64,000 nt of DNA, from positions 558,001 to 622,000 of the forward strand of contig NZ_VEEP01000001.1 of NCBI RefSeq assembly GCF_007678455.1, given 5' to 3'. The translations under genes were made by a program, and so were the position numbers. The notes below the pieces were generated by a model. That model saw only the letters and a program-made list of their open reading frames with translations. It had not been told where the DNA came from and ran no database searches. Shown one piece after another: positions 1 to 11,754 of this stretch; within the stretch, counting starts at the first letter, position 1; each line of letters starts with the position of its first letter. This stretch comes from Cytobacillus oceanisediminis 2691 (GTDB lineage Bacteria > Bacillota > Bacilli > Bacillales > Cytobacillaceae).

Positions 1-1300
1 AGACAGCTATCAATCTAGCATCGAAGCTGGTGGACAGAGGCGTGAAAATCCTTGGCACAAGCCTTGAGGACCTCGACCGTGCCGAGGACAGAGACAAGTT
101 TGAACATGCACTTTCAGACCTGGACATTCCACTGCCAAAAGGAAGCACGGCAAAATCAGTCGAAGAAGCAGCCGCAATCGCTGCAGAAATCGGTTATCCA
201 GTTCTCGTCCGCCCATCCTATGTACTCGGCGGCAGAGCGATGGAAATAGTCTATAAGGAAGAAGAGCTCCTTCATTATATGAAAAATGCTGTCAAAGTGA
301 ACCCGGAGTATCCGGTTCTGATCGACCGCTACTTGACTGGTAAAGAAGTTGAAGTTGACGCGATTTCCGATGGCAATAATGTATTGATTCCCGGGATCAT
401 GGAGCACATCGAAAGAGCCGGCGTCCACTCAGGCGATTCAATCGGCGTCTATCCGCCGCAAAGTCTGAGTGAAGAAGTGAAGCAAAAGCTGGTATCCTAC
501 ACGATCGACCTTGCAAGGGGACTTAACATCGTCGGCTTGCTGAACATCCAGTATGTAATCGCGAATGAAGAGGTTTTTGTCCTGGAAGTCAATCCGCGTT
601 CAAGCAGGACGGTTCCATTCCTGAGCAAGATCACGAATGTGCCGATGGCCAAAATCGCGATGAAAGTGATCCTGGGACAGAGCATTGAAGACCAGGGCTA
701 CCAGACAGGACTAGTACCAGAGCAAGAGGGAGTGTTTGTCAAAGTACCGGTGTTCTCCTTTGAGAAACTTCGCCGAGTCGACATTACGCTTGGACCAGAA
801 ATGAAATCGACAGGGGAAGTGATGGGCAAGGATACAACACTTGAAAAAGCTCTCTATAAAGGTATGATCGCTGCCGGAATGAAATTCAAGGAGTTCGGAA
901 CTGTGCTGCTGACAGTGGCGGATAAAGATAAAGAAGAGGCACTGGTTTTAGCCAGAAGGTTCTCGAGTATCGGCTATCAGCTGATGGCTACCGAGGGCAC
1001 GGCAAAATACCTTCAAGATAACGGAATCAAAGTCAAAACAGTCGGCAAGATTGGCTCTCCAGGCCAGAACCTGATTGATGTCATCCGTAAAGGCGAAGCC
1101 CAGATGGTCATCAATACGCTGACAAAAGGAAAACAGCCTGAACGCGATGGCTTCAGGATCCGCCGTGAATCAGTTGAAAATGGCGTGCCTTGCCTGACTT
1201 CATTGGATACAGCAAAAGCAATTTTAAGAGTCATTGAATCTATGACATTCTCAGCGGATGCCTTAAAGCCAATGGAGCAAGCCAAAGAAGGTGTCCTTTC

Positions 1301-1304
<4 letters not shown>
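1..1304 (+). CDS. carB: Carbamoyl-phosphate synthase large chain, pyrimidine type (3' part)
   Basis: This is the C-terminal part, roughly 434 residues, of the large subunit that makes carbamoyl phosphate from ammonia, bicarbonate and two ATP for pyrimidine synthesis. The reading frame is open from base 3 and begins before the window, so the 5' end is missing. It reads [20 protein letters not shown], a typical stretch at the start of the second ATP-grasp half. It continues through the ATP-grasp region ([17 protein letters not shown]) to a methylglyoxal-synthase-like allosteric domain in about the last 130 residues. The stop codon overlaps the pyrK start by 4 nt (ATGA). Its place directly before pyrK-pyrD-pyrF-pyrE identifies it as the pyr-operon copy (pyrAB in B. 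subtilis) and not an arginine-specific one. Confidence 0.97.
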
Positions 1305-3690
<2,386 letters not shown>

Positions 3691-3694
<4 letters not shown>

Positions 3695-4326
3695 GAAAAG
3701 AAATTGCAGAATCCTTGCTTGAAATCGAAGCGGTAAGCTTACAGCCAGACAATCCATTCACATGGTCGTCAGGACTGAAATCCCCCATATACTGTGACAA
3801 CAGATTAACACTCTCTTATCCTGCTGTCCGCAGAAAAGTGGCTAAAGGATTAAAGGATCTCATCGAGCAGCATTTCCCAGAGACTGAGATGGTTGCTGGA
3901 ACAGCTACTGCCGGAATCCCTCACGCCGCCTGGGTAAGTGAACTGCTGGATCTTCCTATGTGTTATGTACGTTCTAAAGCAAAGGGACATGGAAAAGGCA
4001 ATCAGATTGAAGGCAAGGTGACGGAAGGACAGAAAGTAGTGGTTGTAGAGGATCTGATCTCAACTGGCGGCAGTGTAATCGAAGCCGTCCAGGCTTTGCG
4101 GAACGCAGGCTGTCAGGTGCTTGGAGTGGTCTCTATTTTTACATACGAACTGGCAAAAGGAGAACAGCAGCTGAAATCGTCTAATATCGAAGCATACTCA
4201 TTGACAGATTTCAGTACACTGGCAAAAATCGCAGAACAAAAGGGATTGATAACGAAGGAGAACCTTAGCAGCCTGGAAGAATGGAAACAGGATCCGGCTG
4301 AATGGGGAACAGCTAAAAACTCTTGA
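3691..4326 (+). CDS. pyrE: Orotate phosphoribosyltransferase
   Basis: This 211-residue enzyme joins orotate and PRPP to give OMP, the substrate of PyrF. The PRPP-binding signature [13 protein letters not shown] is clear in the middle of the protein, and the lysine-rich loop ([12 protein letters not shown]) precedes it. It is the last gene of the pyr operon and is followed at once by a strong intrinsic terminator. Pyr operons in this family are controlled by PyrR attenuation in the 5' leader, which lies outside this window. Confidence 0.97.
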
Positions 4327-4345
4327 CCCTCGCTAAAAAAAGAAG

Positions 4346-4378
4346 AGAACCTGCAGAGCTTGCCGGCAGGTTCTTTTG
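4346..4378 (+). terminator. Intrinsic terminator of the pyr operon
   Basis: A perfect 9-bp stem, AGAACCTGC at 4346-4354 and GCAGGTTCT at 4366-4374, has an 11-nt loop and runs into a T tract. It lies 20 bp after the pyrE stop and should end the pyr transcript before the convergent rqcH gene. Confidence 0.85.
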
Positions 4379-4436
4379 GGTCTACATTAAATTATAATAG
4401 TATTTTTGTGTGGATAACTACATATGGGTGTCTTAA

Positions 4437-4554
4437 TCCAGCTCCAGCGCCTAGCCCCTCGAGACGTTTCAGTCCTGCCAATGAAGTCAAAGAACGACTT
4501 CACTGTCAGGCCCTCCAACGCTTGTCGGGGCTGAACAAGGCGCTTGCGCTTTTT
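4437..4554 (+). repeat. Structured intergenic repeat, family R1, copy A
   Basis: This is an about 118-bp element beginning TCCAGCTCCAGCGCCTAGCC and ending in GCGCTTGCGCTTTTT. It recurs at 6427, 6549, 42289 and 55088. It can fold as an outer stem (AGCGCCT with AGGCGCT, AGCCCC with GGGGCT) around a central hairpin with arms TGAAGTC and GACTTCA. Here it fills the gap between the convergent ends of pyrE and rqcH and stops 5 bp short of the rqcH stop codon. It could therefore add to transcript ends on both strands. Confidence 0.9.
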
Positions 4555-4559
4555 GTTCT

Positions 4560-6269
4560 TCATTGCTTCAATTTCAGGATCACATCTTCATCTGGTGTGA
4601 TATAAACGGTCTGCTGCTGTTCGTAAATGACGAATCCTGGTTTGGCACCGGCCGGCTTCTTTACATGGCGAACCCGGGTGAAATCGACTGGAACGGAGCT
4701 TGAATTCCTTGCTTTACTGAAATATGCGGCAATCTGGGCGGCCTCAAGGATGACATCTTCCGAAGGCTCTTTACTTCGGATCACCACATGTGATCCAGGA
4801 ATATCTTTTGTGTGCAGCCAGATTTCATCACGGGCTGCAACTTTGTTCGTTAAATAATCATTTTGCTTATTGTTTTTCCCGACGAGGATTTCTGTTCCGT
4901 CAGTTGAATGATATTTTTCCAGGACAGGTTTCAGGTTCTGCTTATTCTTATTGCCCTTTTTCTGTCTCGCTCGGATATATCCGCCTTCAATCAATTCCTC
5001 CCTGATTTCTTCAATATCCTTTGGTGAAGCTGCTTCAACCTGCTGCAGCAGGGACTCGAAATAGGCCACCTCTTCCTGTGCCAGTTGAATTTGCTCCTTT
5101 ACAATATTGACGGAGTTCTTGGCCTTCTGATACTTTGTGAAATATTTTTGCGCATTTTCAGATGGAGTCTTCCTCGGATCCAATGGTATGTTGATGGAAG
5201 CGCCGTTTTCATCATAATAATTCACGACCGAGATTTCTTGCATTCCCTTTTGGGCCATAAAAATATTCGCGGTCAGCAATTCTCCGTAGAGCTGGAACTG
5301 CTCTGCCTTTTTTGCATCCTCCAGGGTACCTTCGAGCTTCTTGATTTTCTTCTCGTTCTTTTCTTTTTCATTCGCCAGCAGACGTTCCAGGTCATTTCCC
5401 TGCTGCTTGACCCTGTCGCGCTCAGCTTTTCCAAAATAAAAGCGATCAAGAAGCTGGCTCAGCGTTTCGAAAGATTTGGTCTCTCCCTGTAAATGTTCAA
5501 AAGGGAGCAGGTAAAAGGCTTCCTTATTGCTTCCATACGTTACAGCCGGCTTGTAATGATGATTTTTAATCTCTTCCATCATGGCGGCGAAAGCCTTAGG
5601 GAGAGTTGTCCGGTTGACGAGCCCTGCCTTAAAGGTAATCTCTTTTGCCAGTACAGGCGAAACCCCGGCAAAATTTGCAACCAACTGCTTATCGATTTTT
5701 CCAGCGTTGAAATCAACCACCCTGAGGACATCTTCTTCCCCAGCCTCAAGCGGGTTCAGTTTTTCCTGTTGAGGAGGCATGATATATTCCTGGCCAGGCA
5801 TGATCGCCCGGTGTGAATTCACGGCGAAAGAAATATGCTTGATGCTGTCAAGAATGACGTTCCGGTTCTTATCCACGATGATTATATTGCTGTGGCGCCC
5901 CATGATCTCAACAATCAGCTGTTTGTATGAAATATCGCCGATTTCATTCCGTCCTTTCACTTCAAAAATAATCATTCGGTCAAGTCCTGCCTGCTTGATA
6001 TCTTCGATGATGAATCCCTCCAGATGCTTGCGCAACAGCATACAGAACATTGGCGGCTCATTTGGATTATCATATTGCTCATTGGTGATCTGGACCCTTG
6101 CATAGCTCGGATGAGCCGAGAGCAGCAGCTTATGGTTGACACCATTCGCCCTTACCGCAAGAATGATTTCGTTTTTATATGGCTGGTGTATTTTATTGAT
6201 TCTTCCTCCTTTAAGCAGGGAGGAAAGTTCATGTGTGATCGCTCTTGTAAACAATCCGTCAAATGACAT
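4560..6269 (-). CDS. rqcH: Ribosome quality control factor RqcH (NFACT family)
   Basis: This 569-residue protein is the bacterial relative of Rqc2/NEMF. It binds obstructed 50S subunits and adds alanine tails to stalled nascent chains, marking them for ClpXP. The N-terminal NFACT-N domain begins [15 protein letters not shown], and the Asp-Arg pair needed for tailing is present at residues 97-98 (GLDR). A charged coiled coil follows in the middle. The NFACT-R domain is C-terminal, with [18 protein letters not shown]. The frame is open 28 codons further upstream, but I chose ATG 6269 because the family starts there and AAAGGA lies at a fitting distance. Older names are yloA and FbpA-like fibronectin-binding protein. 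It is convergent with pyrE and divergent from the calcium pump gene. Confidence 0.95.
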   Translation of the reverse strand: MSFDGLFTRAITHELSSLLKGGRINKIHQPYKNEIILAVRANGVNHKLLLSAHPSYARVQITNEQYDNPNEPPMFCMLLRKHLEGFIIEDIKQAGLDRMIIFEVKGRNEIGDISYKQLIVEIMGRHSNIIIVDKNRNVILDSIKHISFAVNSHRAIMPGQEYIMPPQQEKLNPLEAGEEDVLRVVDFNAGKIDKQLVANFAGVSPVLAKEITFKAGLVNRTTLPKAFAAMMEEIKNHHYKPAVTYGSNKEAFYLLPFEHLQGETKSFETLSQLLDRFYFGKAERDRVKQQGNDLERLLANEKEKNEKKIKKLEGTLEDAKKAEQFQLYGELLTANIFMAQKGMQEISVVNYYDENGASINIPLDPRKTPSENAQKYFTKYQKAKNSVNIVKEQIQLAQEEVAYFESLLQQVEAASPKDIEEIREELIEGGYIRARQKKGNKNKQNLKPVLEKYHSTDGTEILVGKNNKQNDYLTNKVAARDEIWLHTKDIPGSHVVIRSKEPSEDVILEAAQIAAYFSKARNSSSVPVDFTRVRHVKKPAGAKPGFVIYEQQQTVYITPDEDVILKLKQ

Positions 6270-6426
6270 TTGAATTACATCCTTTTCTATTATCTGGCAT
6301 GATGGGGTAAAAGCGGGTATTCTGTCTAGCTTGTGCAAAGCTATTGGCGCCAAAAACGGCTGATTTTCGAAAAAGAAGTCACTAATACCGTTTGGAATAA
6401 GTGAGTTAACTTCATGTTTCTTATTG

Positions 6427-6544
6427 TCCAGCTACGGCTCCTAGCCCCTCGAGACGTTTCGGTCCGCCCAATGAAGTCAAAGAGCGACTTCACTGGTCGG
6501 TCCTCCAACGCTTGTCGGGTCTGACCAAGGCGCTTCCGCTTTTC
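6427..6544 (+). repeat. Structured intergenic repeat, family R1, copy B
   Basis: This copy is about 118 bp, the same length as copy A, and lies 4 bp before copy C as a tandem pair. The 5' end differs slightly (CCAGCTACGGCTCCTAGCC). The central hairpin keeps the TGAAGTC/GACTTCA stem with loop AAAGAGC, extended by CCG/CGG where copy A has CCTG/CAGG. It lies in the divergent rqcH/yloB intergenic region, upstream of both genes. Confidence 0.9.
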
Positions 6545-6548
6545 TTTA

Positions 6549-6665
6549 TCCAGCTCCAGCGCCTAGCCCCTCGAGACGTTTCGGTCCGCCCAATGAAGTC
6601 AAAGAGCGACTTCACTTGTCGGCCCTCCAACGCTTGTGGGGGCTGACCAAGGCGCCTCCGCTTTT
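6549..6665 (+). repeat. Structured intergenic repeat, family R1, copy C
   Basis: This is the second unit of the tandem pair, about 117 bp. It differs from copy B at a handful of positions and ends GGCGCCTCCGCTTTT. The same end variant appears as a scrap at 55068. The 485-bp gap between rqcH and yloB (6270-6754) holds nothing else that I can identify apart from weak promoter-like stretches. Confidence 0.9.
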
Positions 6666-6746
6666 ATATCTACAAACATCTTATCATTTTTTTGGACAGG
6701 GCTGAATAAGCTTTCTTTAGAGTAGGACAAACAAGGAGGAAGTGTG

Positions 6747-6758
6747 ATGGCCCCATGA
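6747..6758 (+). other. Three-codon mini-ORF between the ribosome site and the yloB start
   Basis: The ribosome binding site AAGGAGGA ends at 6740, six bases before ATG 6747. That ATG opens Met-Ala-Pro-stop, and its TGA stop overlaps the yloB start codon as ATGA. The conserved yloB start at 6755 is 14 bases from the ribosome site, which is unusually far. Ribosomes may start on the mini-ORF and re-initiate on yloB. This is an inference from spacing only. Confidence 0.35.
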
Positions 6759-9445
6759 AGTTCCATGAAATGAATGAACAAGAAATTGCTAGTGCCTTAA
6801 GAACAGATTTTACAGAAGGATTGGATGAAAAGGAAGTAAAACGCAGACGTGATCAGCATGGGTATAATGCTCTGGCGGAAGGCGAAAAGCAATCCGCCCT
6901 GTTATTATTCTTCAGCCAGTTCAAGGATTTTATGGTACTAGTCCTTTTAGCGGCAACGTTAATATCAGGCCTTCTTGGTGAGATGGTTGATGCAATAGCG
7001 ATCATTGCCATCATACTGGTTAATGGCATCCTGGGATTTTTCCAGGAAAGGAAGGCGGAGAAGTCACTCGATGCCTTAAAGGAACTTTCTGCACCTCAGG
7101 TACATGTATTAAGGGAAAGGGAATGGGTGAAGATTCCTTCAAAGGATGTCGTGCCAGGAGATGTCCTGAAATTCTCAAGCGGGGACAGGATTGGCGCGGA
7201 TATTCGGCTGATTGAATCCTGGAGTCTTGAGATTGAAGAGTCAGCACTTACTGGTGAATCAGTTCCGGTTCAGAAAAGCACCACACCATTAAGGATTCCG
7301 AATCCGGGACTTGGCGATATGGAAAATATGGCGTTCATGGGCACGATGGTCACAAGAGGAAGCGGTACCGGGGTGGTCGTTGCTACGGGAATGAAAACGG
7401 CAATGGGGCAAATTGCTGATTTGCTGCAAACCGCTGAAGCACAGGAAACACCTCTGCAGCGCAGACTTGAACAGTTAGGGAAAATCCTGATAACAGCAGC
7501 GCTCTTCCTGACATTGCTCGTTGTTGGGATTGGTGTTCTTCAAGGCCATGATCTGTATACCATGTTCCTTGCAGGAGTCAGCCTGGCCGTGGCAGCGATT
7601 CCAGAGGGTCTTCCGGCCATCGTAACCGTTGCATTGTCACTGGGTGTCCAGAGGATGATCAGAAAGAATGCAATCGTGCGGAAATTACCTGCAGTGGAGA
7701 CGCTTGGCTGTGCATCTGTCATTTGCTCGGATAAGACGGGAACGATGACGCAAAACAAAATGACGGTGACCCATTTATGGAGCGGCAGCAAAACCTGGCG
7801 AGTTGATGGGGTTGGTTATTCCCCGACAGGATTGTTTTTCCATAAAGACAAAAGCATTGATCCACAGAGAGAAAAATCACTTCAGCAGCTGCTGACCTTC
7901 GGAATGCTTTGCAATCATGCCGAGATGATTGAGAAAGAAGGGGAGTATACCATCGATGGTGATCCAACCGAGGGGGCACTGCTGGTTGCCGCGATGAAAG
8001 CAGGGTTTAGGAAAAACCTCCTGCTCGAGCAATTTGAAATTGTCAATGAGTTTCCCTTCGATTCCAAACGGAAAATGATGAGCATGATTGTTAAAGATAA
8101 AACAGGCAGAAAGTTTGCTGTTGTAAAGGGAGCACCGGATGTCCTGATTGGACTAAGTGAATCCATTCTCTGGGATGAAAGGCAGCAAAGGTTAACGAAG
8201 GAATTGAGTGCAAAAGTCCAGGGAGCGATTGATGAATTGGCAGGTAACGCATTAAGGACTATTGCAATCGCGTTCAAGCCAATTCCTCAGGGGACGGTGA
8301 TCCTCCATGAAAACGAAGCTGAAAAAGACTTGACCTTCATCGGGCTGCAGGGAATGATCGATCCGCCTCGCCCCGAAGTGAAAACGGCTGTAAAAGAATG
8401 CCGGGATGCAGGAATCAAAACCGTCATGATTACTGGTGACCATGTCATCACAGCAAAGGCAATCGCTAAACAGCTGGGGATTTTATCAAAAGACAGCAAA
8501 GTGATAGAAGGCAAAGCGTTATCCGAGATGTCAGTTTCAGAGCTCGAGGATATCGTAGACGATGTTTCGGTCTTTGCCCGAGTATCACCGGAGCATAAAT
8601 TAAAAATCGTAAAGGCACTGCAAAACAGAGGGCATATCGTCGCGATGACTGGGGATGGAGTTAATGATGCACCGGCCATCAAAGCGGCGGATATCGGTGT
8701 GGCGATGGGAATCACGGGTACCGATGTAGCGAAAGAAGCTTCATCTCTGGTACTCCTGGACGATAACTTTGCCACCATCAAAGCAGCTATCAAAGAAGGC
8801 CGGAATATCTATGAGAATATCAGGAAGTTCATCCGCTATCTTCTTGCCTCGAATGTTGGCGAGATTTTGGTCATGCTATTCGCAATGATCATGGGATTGC
8901 CGCTGCCGCTCGTTCCGATTCAAATCCTCTGGGTGAATCTGGTTACAGATGGCCTGCCTGCAATGGCTCTAGGTCTTGACCAGCCCGAGGACGATGTGAT
9001 GAAGAGGAATCCTCGTCATCCTAAGGAAGGTGTCTTTTCGCGCGGGTTAGGGTGGAAGGTCGTTTCCCGTGGTTTCTTGATTGGACTGATGACATTGATC
9101 GCATTCATCGTCGTATATAAAAGGAACCCGGATGAACTCATCTACGCCCAGACGATTGCCTTCACAACACTTGTCATGGCGCAGCTGATCCATGTGTTTG
9201 ACTGCAGAAGCGAAAAATCGATCTTTGCCCGTAATCCATTTGGAAACAAATATTTGGTTTGGGCAGTAATCTCTTCGCTGGTTATGGTCCTTGGAGTCAT
9301 CTATTCACCAGTCTTGCAGCCAATCTTCCATACTGTCCCGATCCTGCTGACTGACTGGCTGTTGATTATAGGCTTATCTGCCGTTCCAACATTTTTGCTT
9401 GCCGGAACATTTTTTGCAAGAAAAACAAAGAGAAATATGATATAA
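6755..9445 (+). CDS. yloB: Cation-transporting P-type ATPase, calcium type
   Basis: This 896-residue P2A-type ATPase is close to the B. subtilis calcium pump YloB, which accumulates during sporulation. The order is a cytosolic N terminus (MKFHEMNEQEI), two membrane segments, an actuator domain with TGES near residue 166, and two membrane segments including PEGLP (ion site). Then come the phosphorylation site DKTGTMTQ (Asp near 326), a nucleotide-binding domain, the hinge GDGVNDAPA, and six C-terminal membrane segments. It likely exports Ca2+ from the cytosol across the plasma membrane. The start at 6755 is fixed by the conserved N terminus in spite of the long spacing to the ribosome site. 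It stands as a single gene with its own terminator. Confidence 0.95.
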   Translation: MKFHEMNEQEIASALRTDFTEGLDEKEVKRRRDQHGYNALAEGEKQSALLLFFSQFKDFMVLVLLAATLISGLLGEMVDAIAIIAIILVNGILGFFQERKAEKSLDALKELSAPQVHVLREREWVKIPSKDVVPGDVLKFSSGDRIGADIRLIESWSLEIEESALTGESVPVQKSTTPLRIPNPGLGDMENMAFMGTMVTRGSGTGVVVATGMKTAMGQIADLLQTAEAQETPLQRRLEQLGKILITAALFLTLLVVGIGVLQGHDLYTMFLAGVSLAVAAIPEGLPAIVTVALSLGVQRMIRKNAIVRKLPAVETLGCASVICSDKTGTMTQNKMTVTHLWSGSKTWRVDGVGYSPTGLFFHKDKSIDPQREKSLQQLLTFGMLCNHAEMIEKEGEYTIDGDPTEGALLVAAMKAGFRKNLLLEQFEIVNEFPFDSKRKMMSMIVKDKTGRKFAVVKGAPDVLIGLSESILWDERQQRLTKELSAKVQGAIDELAGNALRTIAIAFKPIPQGTVILHENEAEKDLTFIGLQGMIDPPRPEVKTAVKECRDAGIKTVMITGDHVITAKAIAKQLGILSKDSKVIEGKALSEMSVSELEDIVDDVSVFARVSPEHKLKIVKALQNRGHIVAMTGDGVNDAPAIKAADIGVAMGITGTDVAKEASSLVLLDDNFATIKAAIKEGRNIYENIRKFIRYLLASNVGEILVMLFAMIMGLPLPLVPIQILWVNLVTDGLPAMALGLDQPEDDVMKRNPRHPKEGVFSRGLGWKVVSRGFLIGLMTLIAFIVVYKRNPDELIYAQTIAFTTLVMAQLIHVFDCRSEKSIFARNPFGNKYLVWAVISSLVMVLGVIYSPVLQPIFHTVPILLTDWLLIIGLSAVPTFLLAGTFFARKTKRNMI

Positions 9446-9452
9446 TCCGTTA

Positions 9453-9489
9453 GGTAATAGAGAAGACTCTATTGCCTTTCTTTTTTTTT
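9453..9489 (+). terminator. Intrinsic terminator after yloB
   Basis: GGTAATAGAG (9453-9462) pairs with CTCTATTGCC (9467-9476), including one G-U pair. The loop is 4 nt and a run of T follows. It lies 7 bp after the yloB stop. Confidence 0.85.
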
Positions 9490-9547
9490 ACATATATTAC
9501 CCGTTCCATGGGTCAACAGGAAACTCGACTTTTTGGAGAGATTGGAT

Positions 9548-10432
9548 GTGTCTGGAATGGTCGTCAGTATGACTGGGTTTGGCAGGGGCAAGGCAGAATC
9601 TGAACGTTGCAGTGTCACGGTTGAGGTGAAAACGGTCAATCACCGTTTTTGTGAATTTCATATTCGAATGCCGCGGCAGCTCCTGAAAACAGAAGAAAAA
9701 ATCAAGAAGAAACTTGGCGAACATATTAAAAGAGGGCGAGTCGAAGTATTTGTCACTTTGGAAGGCGAAGGGATCGTCAGCCGAAGGGTACATATTGACT
9801 GGGAGGCCCTTGACGAATTTGTCGATAACATATCCGAAATTAAAAACAGGTACAGTTTAGCTGGAGACTTAGAAATCCGTGATATTGTCAGCAGGGAGGA
9901 CATCATCCATATTGAAGAAAGGGAAGCAGAGAATGAGGAGCTGGATCTGCTTGTTCTATCTGCAGTCGAAGAGGCCGGCCTTAAGCTTGTAGAAATGCGC
10001 AGGCTTGAAGGTGCAGCCCTTCACAAGGATGTCTTGCAATATATAAGTCTGATGTCAAATCATATTTTGCGTGTTAAGCAATTTGCTCCCGATGTTGTGG
10101 ACCAGTACCGTGAGAGGCTAAGAAAGAAGATGGCTGATTTCATGGAAGGCAATGCAGGGGATGACAGGATCATGACAGAAGCAGCCTTTTTTGCAGATAA
10201 AGCAGATATAAGCGAAGAAATTGCCAGGCTGGAAAGTCATGTTTGCCAATTCACCGAAATCCTGAAGGTGGATGAGCCGCTGGGAAGGAAGCTGGATTTC
10301 CTGCTTCAGGAAATGAACCGAGAGGTCAACACGATTGGATCCAAAGCGAATGATTCAAAGATTGCCAGGGAAGTTGTCGAGATGAAAAGCCTCCTTGAAA
10401 AGGTTAAGGAACAAGTACAAAATATAGAGTAG
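9548..10432 (+). CDS. yloC: YicC/YloC family endoribonuclease-like protein
   Basis: This 294-residue protein of the YicC family begins near the conserved VVSMTGFGRG and has the YicC N-terminal domain, a helical middle and the DUF1732 C terminus (QEMNREVNTIGSKAND). E. coli YicC is reported to be an RNase that affects small RNA stability; the Bacillus protein is less studied. GTG 9548 is chosen because GGAGAG at 9535-9540 lies 7 nt before it. ATG 9557 would match the usual family N terminus more closely but sits too far from that ribosome site. It leads the remA-gmk-rpoZ group. Confidence 0.88.
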   Translation: MSGMVVSMTGFGRGKAESERCSVTVEVKTVNHRFCEFHIRMPRQLLKTEEKIKKKLGEHIKRGRVEVFVTLEGEGIVSRRVHIDWEALDEFVDNISEIKNRYSLAGDLEIRDIVSREDIIHIEEREAENEELDLLVLSAVEEAGLKLVEMRRLEGAALHKDVLQYISLMSNHILRVKQFAPDVVDQYRERLRKKMADFMEGNAGDDRIMTEAAFFADKADISEEIARLESHVCQFTEILKVDEPLGRKLDFLLQEMNREVNTIGSKANDSKIAREVVEMKSLLEKVKEQVQNIE

Positions 10433-10488
10433 CGTTTAGAAAGGGCCTTGCAGGGCCAAAATAATTAACTGATGATTGGGGGACCATC

Positions 10489-10752
10489 ATGGCAATTAAG
10501 CTTATCAATATAGGCTTCGGCAATATTGTTTCAGCAAACAGAATCATTTCAATCGTAAGTCCTGAATCAGCTCCGATTAAACGGATCATCCAGGATGCAC
10601 GTGATCGTGGATCTTTAATAGATGCTACATATGGAAGAAGGACCAGGGCTGTCATCGTCATGGACAGCGACCATGTCATTCTCTCTGCGGTACAGCCGGA
10701 AACAGTGGCACACCGCTTGAATGACAGAGATGATATTATTGATGAAGGGTAG
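10489..10752 (+). CDS. remA: Extracellular matrix regulator RemA
   Basis: This 87-residue DUF370 protein ([20 protein letters not shown]) is nearly identical in layout to B. subtilis RemA. That protein is a DNA-binding activator of biofilm matrix operons and of osmoprotection genes and forms ring-shaped oligomers. The GFGN and [10 protein letters not shown] stretches are family hallmarks. It lies between yloC and gmk, with its stop 9 bp before the gmk start, as in other bacilli. Confidence 0.95.
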   Translation: MAIKLINIGFGNIVSANRIISIVSPESAPIKRIIQDARDRGSLIDATYGRRTRAVIVMDSDHVILSAVQPETVAHRLNDRDDIIDEG

Positions 10753-11376
<624 letters not shown>

Positions 11377-11601
11377 ATGCTTTATCCTTCTATTGATTCT
11401 TTAATGACAAAAATTGATTCGAAATATTCTTTGGTATCTGTTGCAGCCAAGCGTGCACGCAGCATGCAGGTTCATATGGACCCGAAAATCGACAAGTATG
11501 TTTCCAACAAATTCGTTGGAAAAGCACTTGAAGAAATCAACGCTGAAAAGCTTCACTTCAAAACAGCCGGAAGCCACGAAGAGCTCAATATCAACGAATA
11601 A
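11377..11601 (+). CDS. rpoZ: RNA polymerase omega subunit
   Basis: This 74-residue omega subunit helps assemble and stabilise RNA polymerase. The N terminus [20 protein letters not shown] and the block AAKRARSMQ are diagnostic. A GGAGGT ribosome site sits in the end of gmk, whose stop abuts this start. An intrinsic terminator follows immediately, closing the yloC-remA-gmk-rpoZ unit. Confidence 0.95.
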   Translation: MLYPSIDSLMTKIDSKYSLVSVAAKRARSMQVHMDPKIDKYVSNKFVGKALEEINAEKLHFKTAGSHEELNINE

Positions 11602-11608
11602 CACCGCG

Positions 11609-11643
11609 ATAACAACCTATTTATTGGGTTGTTATTTTTTTTG
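11609..11643 (+). terminator. Intrinsic terminator after rpoZ
   Basis: The stem ATAACAACC (11609-11617) with GGTTGTTAT (11627-11635) is followed by a long T run, 7 bp after the rpoZ stop. Confidence 0.85.
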
Positions 11644-11711
11644 TTTTTCAAAAGTTTGAAGTGGATTAATCTTGCCTATTTCATGCTTATTAAGTGAAAA
11701 AATGTTATAGT

Positions 11712-11728
11712 TCTATCATAATGATAGA
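11712..11728 (+). promoter_or_regulatory. Perfect dyad upstream of coaBC, possible operator
   Basis: TCTATCAT-A-ATGATAGA is a perfect 17-bp dyad, 26 bp before the coaBC start. A -10-like TATAAA follows at 11733. The symmetry and place suit a repressor site overlapping the promoter, but I recognise no known regulator motif. Confidence 0.4.
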
Positions 11729-11754
11729 TTGTTATAAAATGGGGGTTCTCTGAC

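Noticed and set aside
4360-4605. A + strand frame of 81 codons across the pyrE terminator and repeat copy A
   Set aside because: It begins inside the terminator stem, crosses the repeat and runs into the rqcH 3' end. Other repeat copies do not keep the frame.
8287-8793. A 168-codon - strand frame opposite yloB
   Set aside because: It is a shadow of the conserved P-type ATPase hinge region, with low-complexity Ser/Thr content and no start signal.
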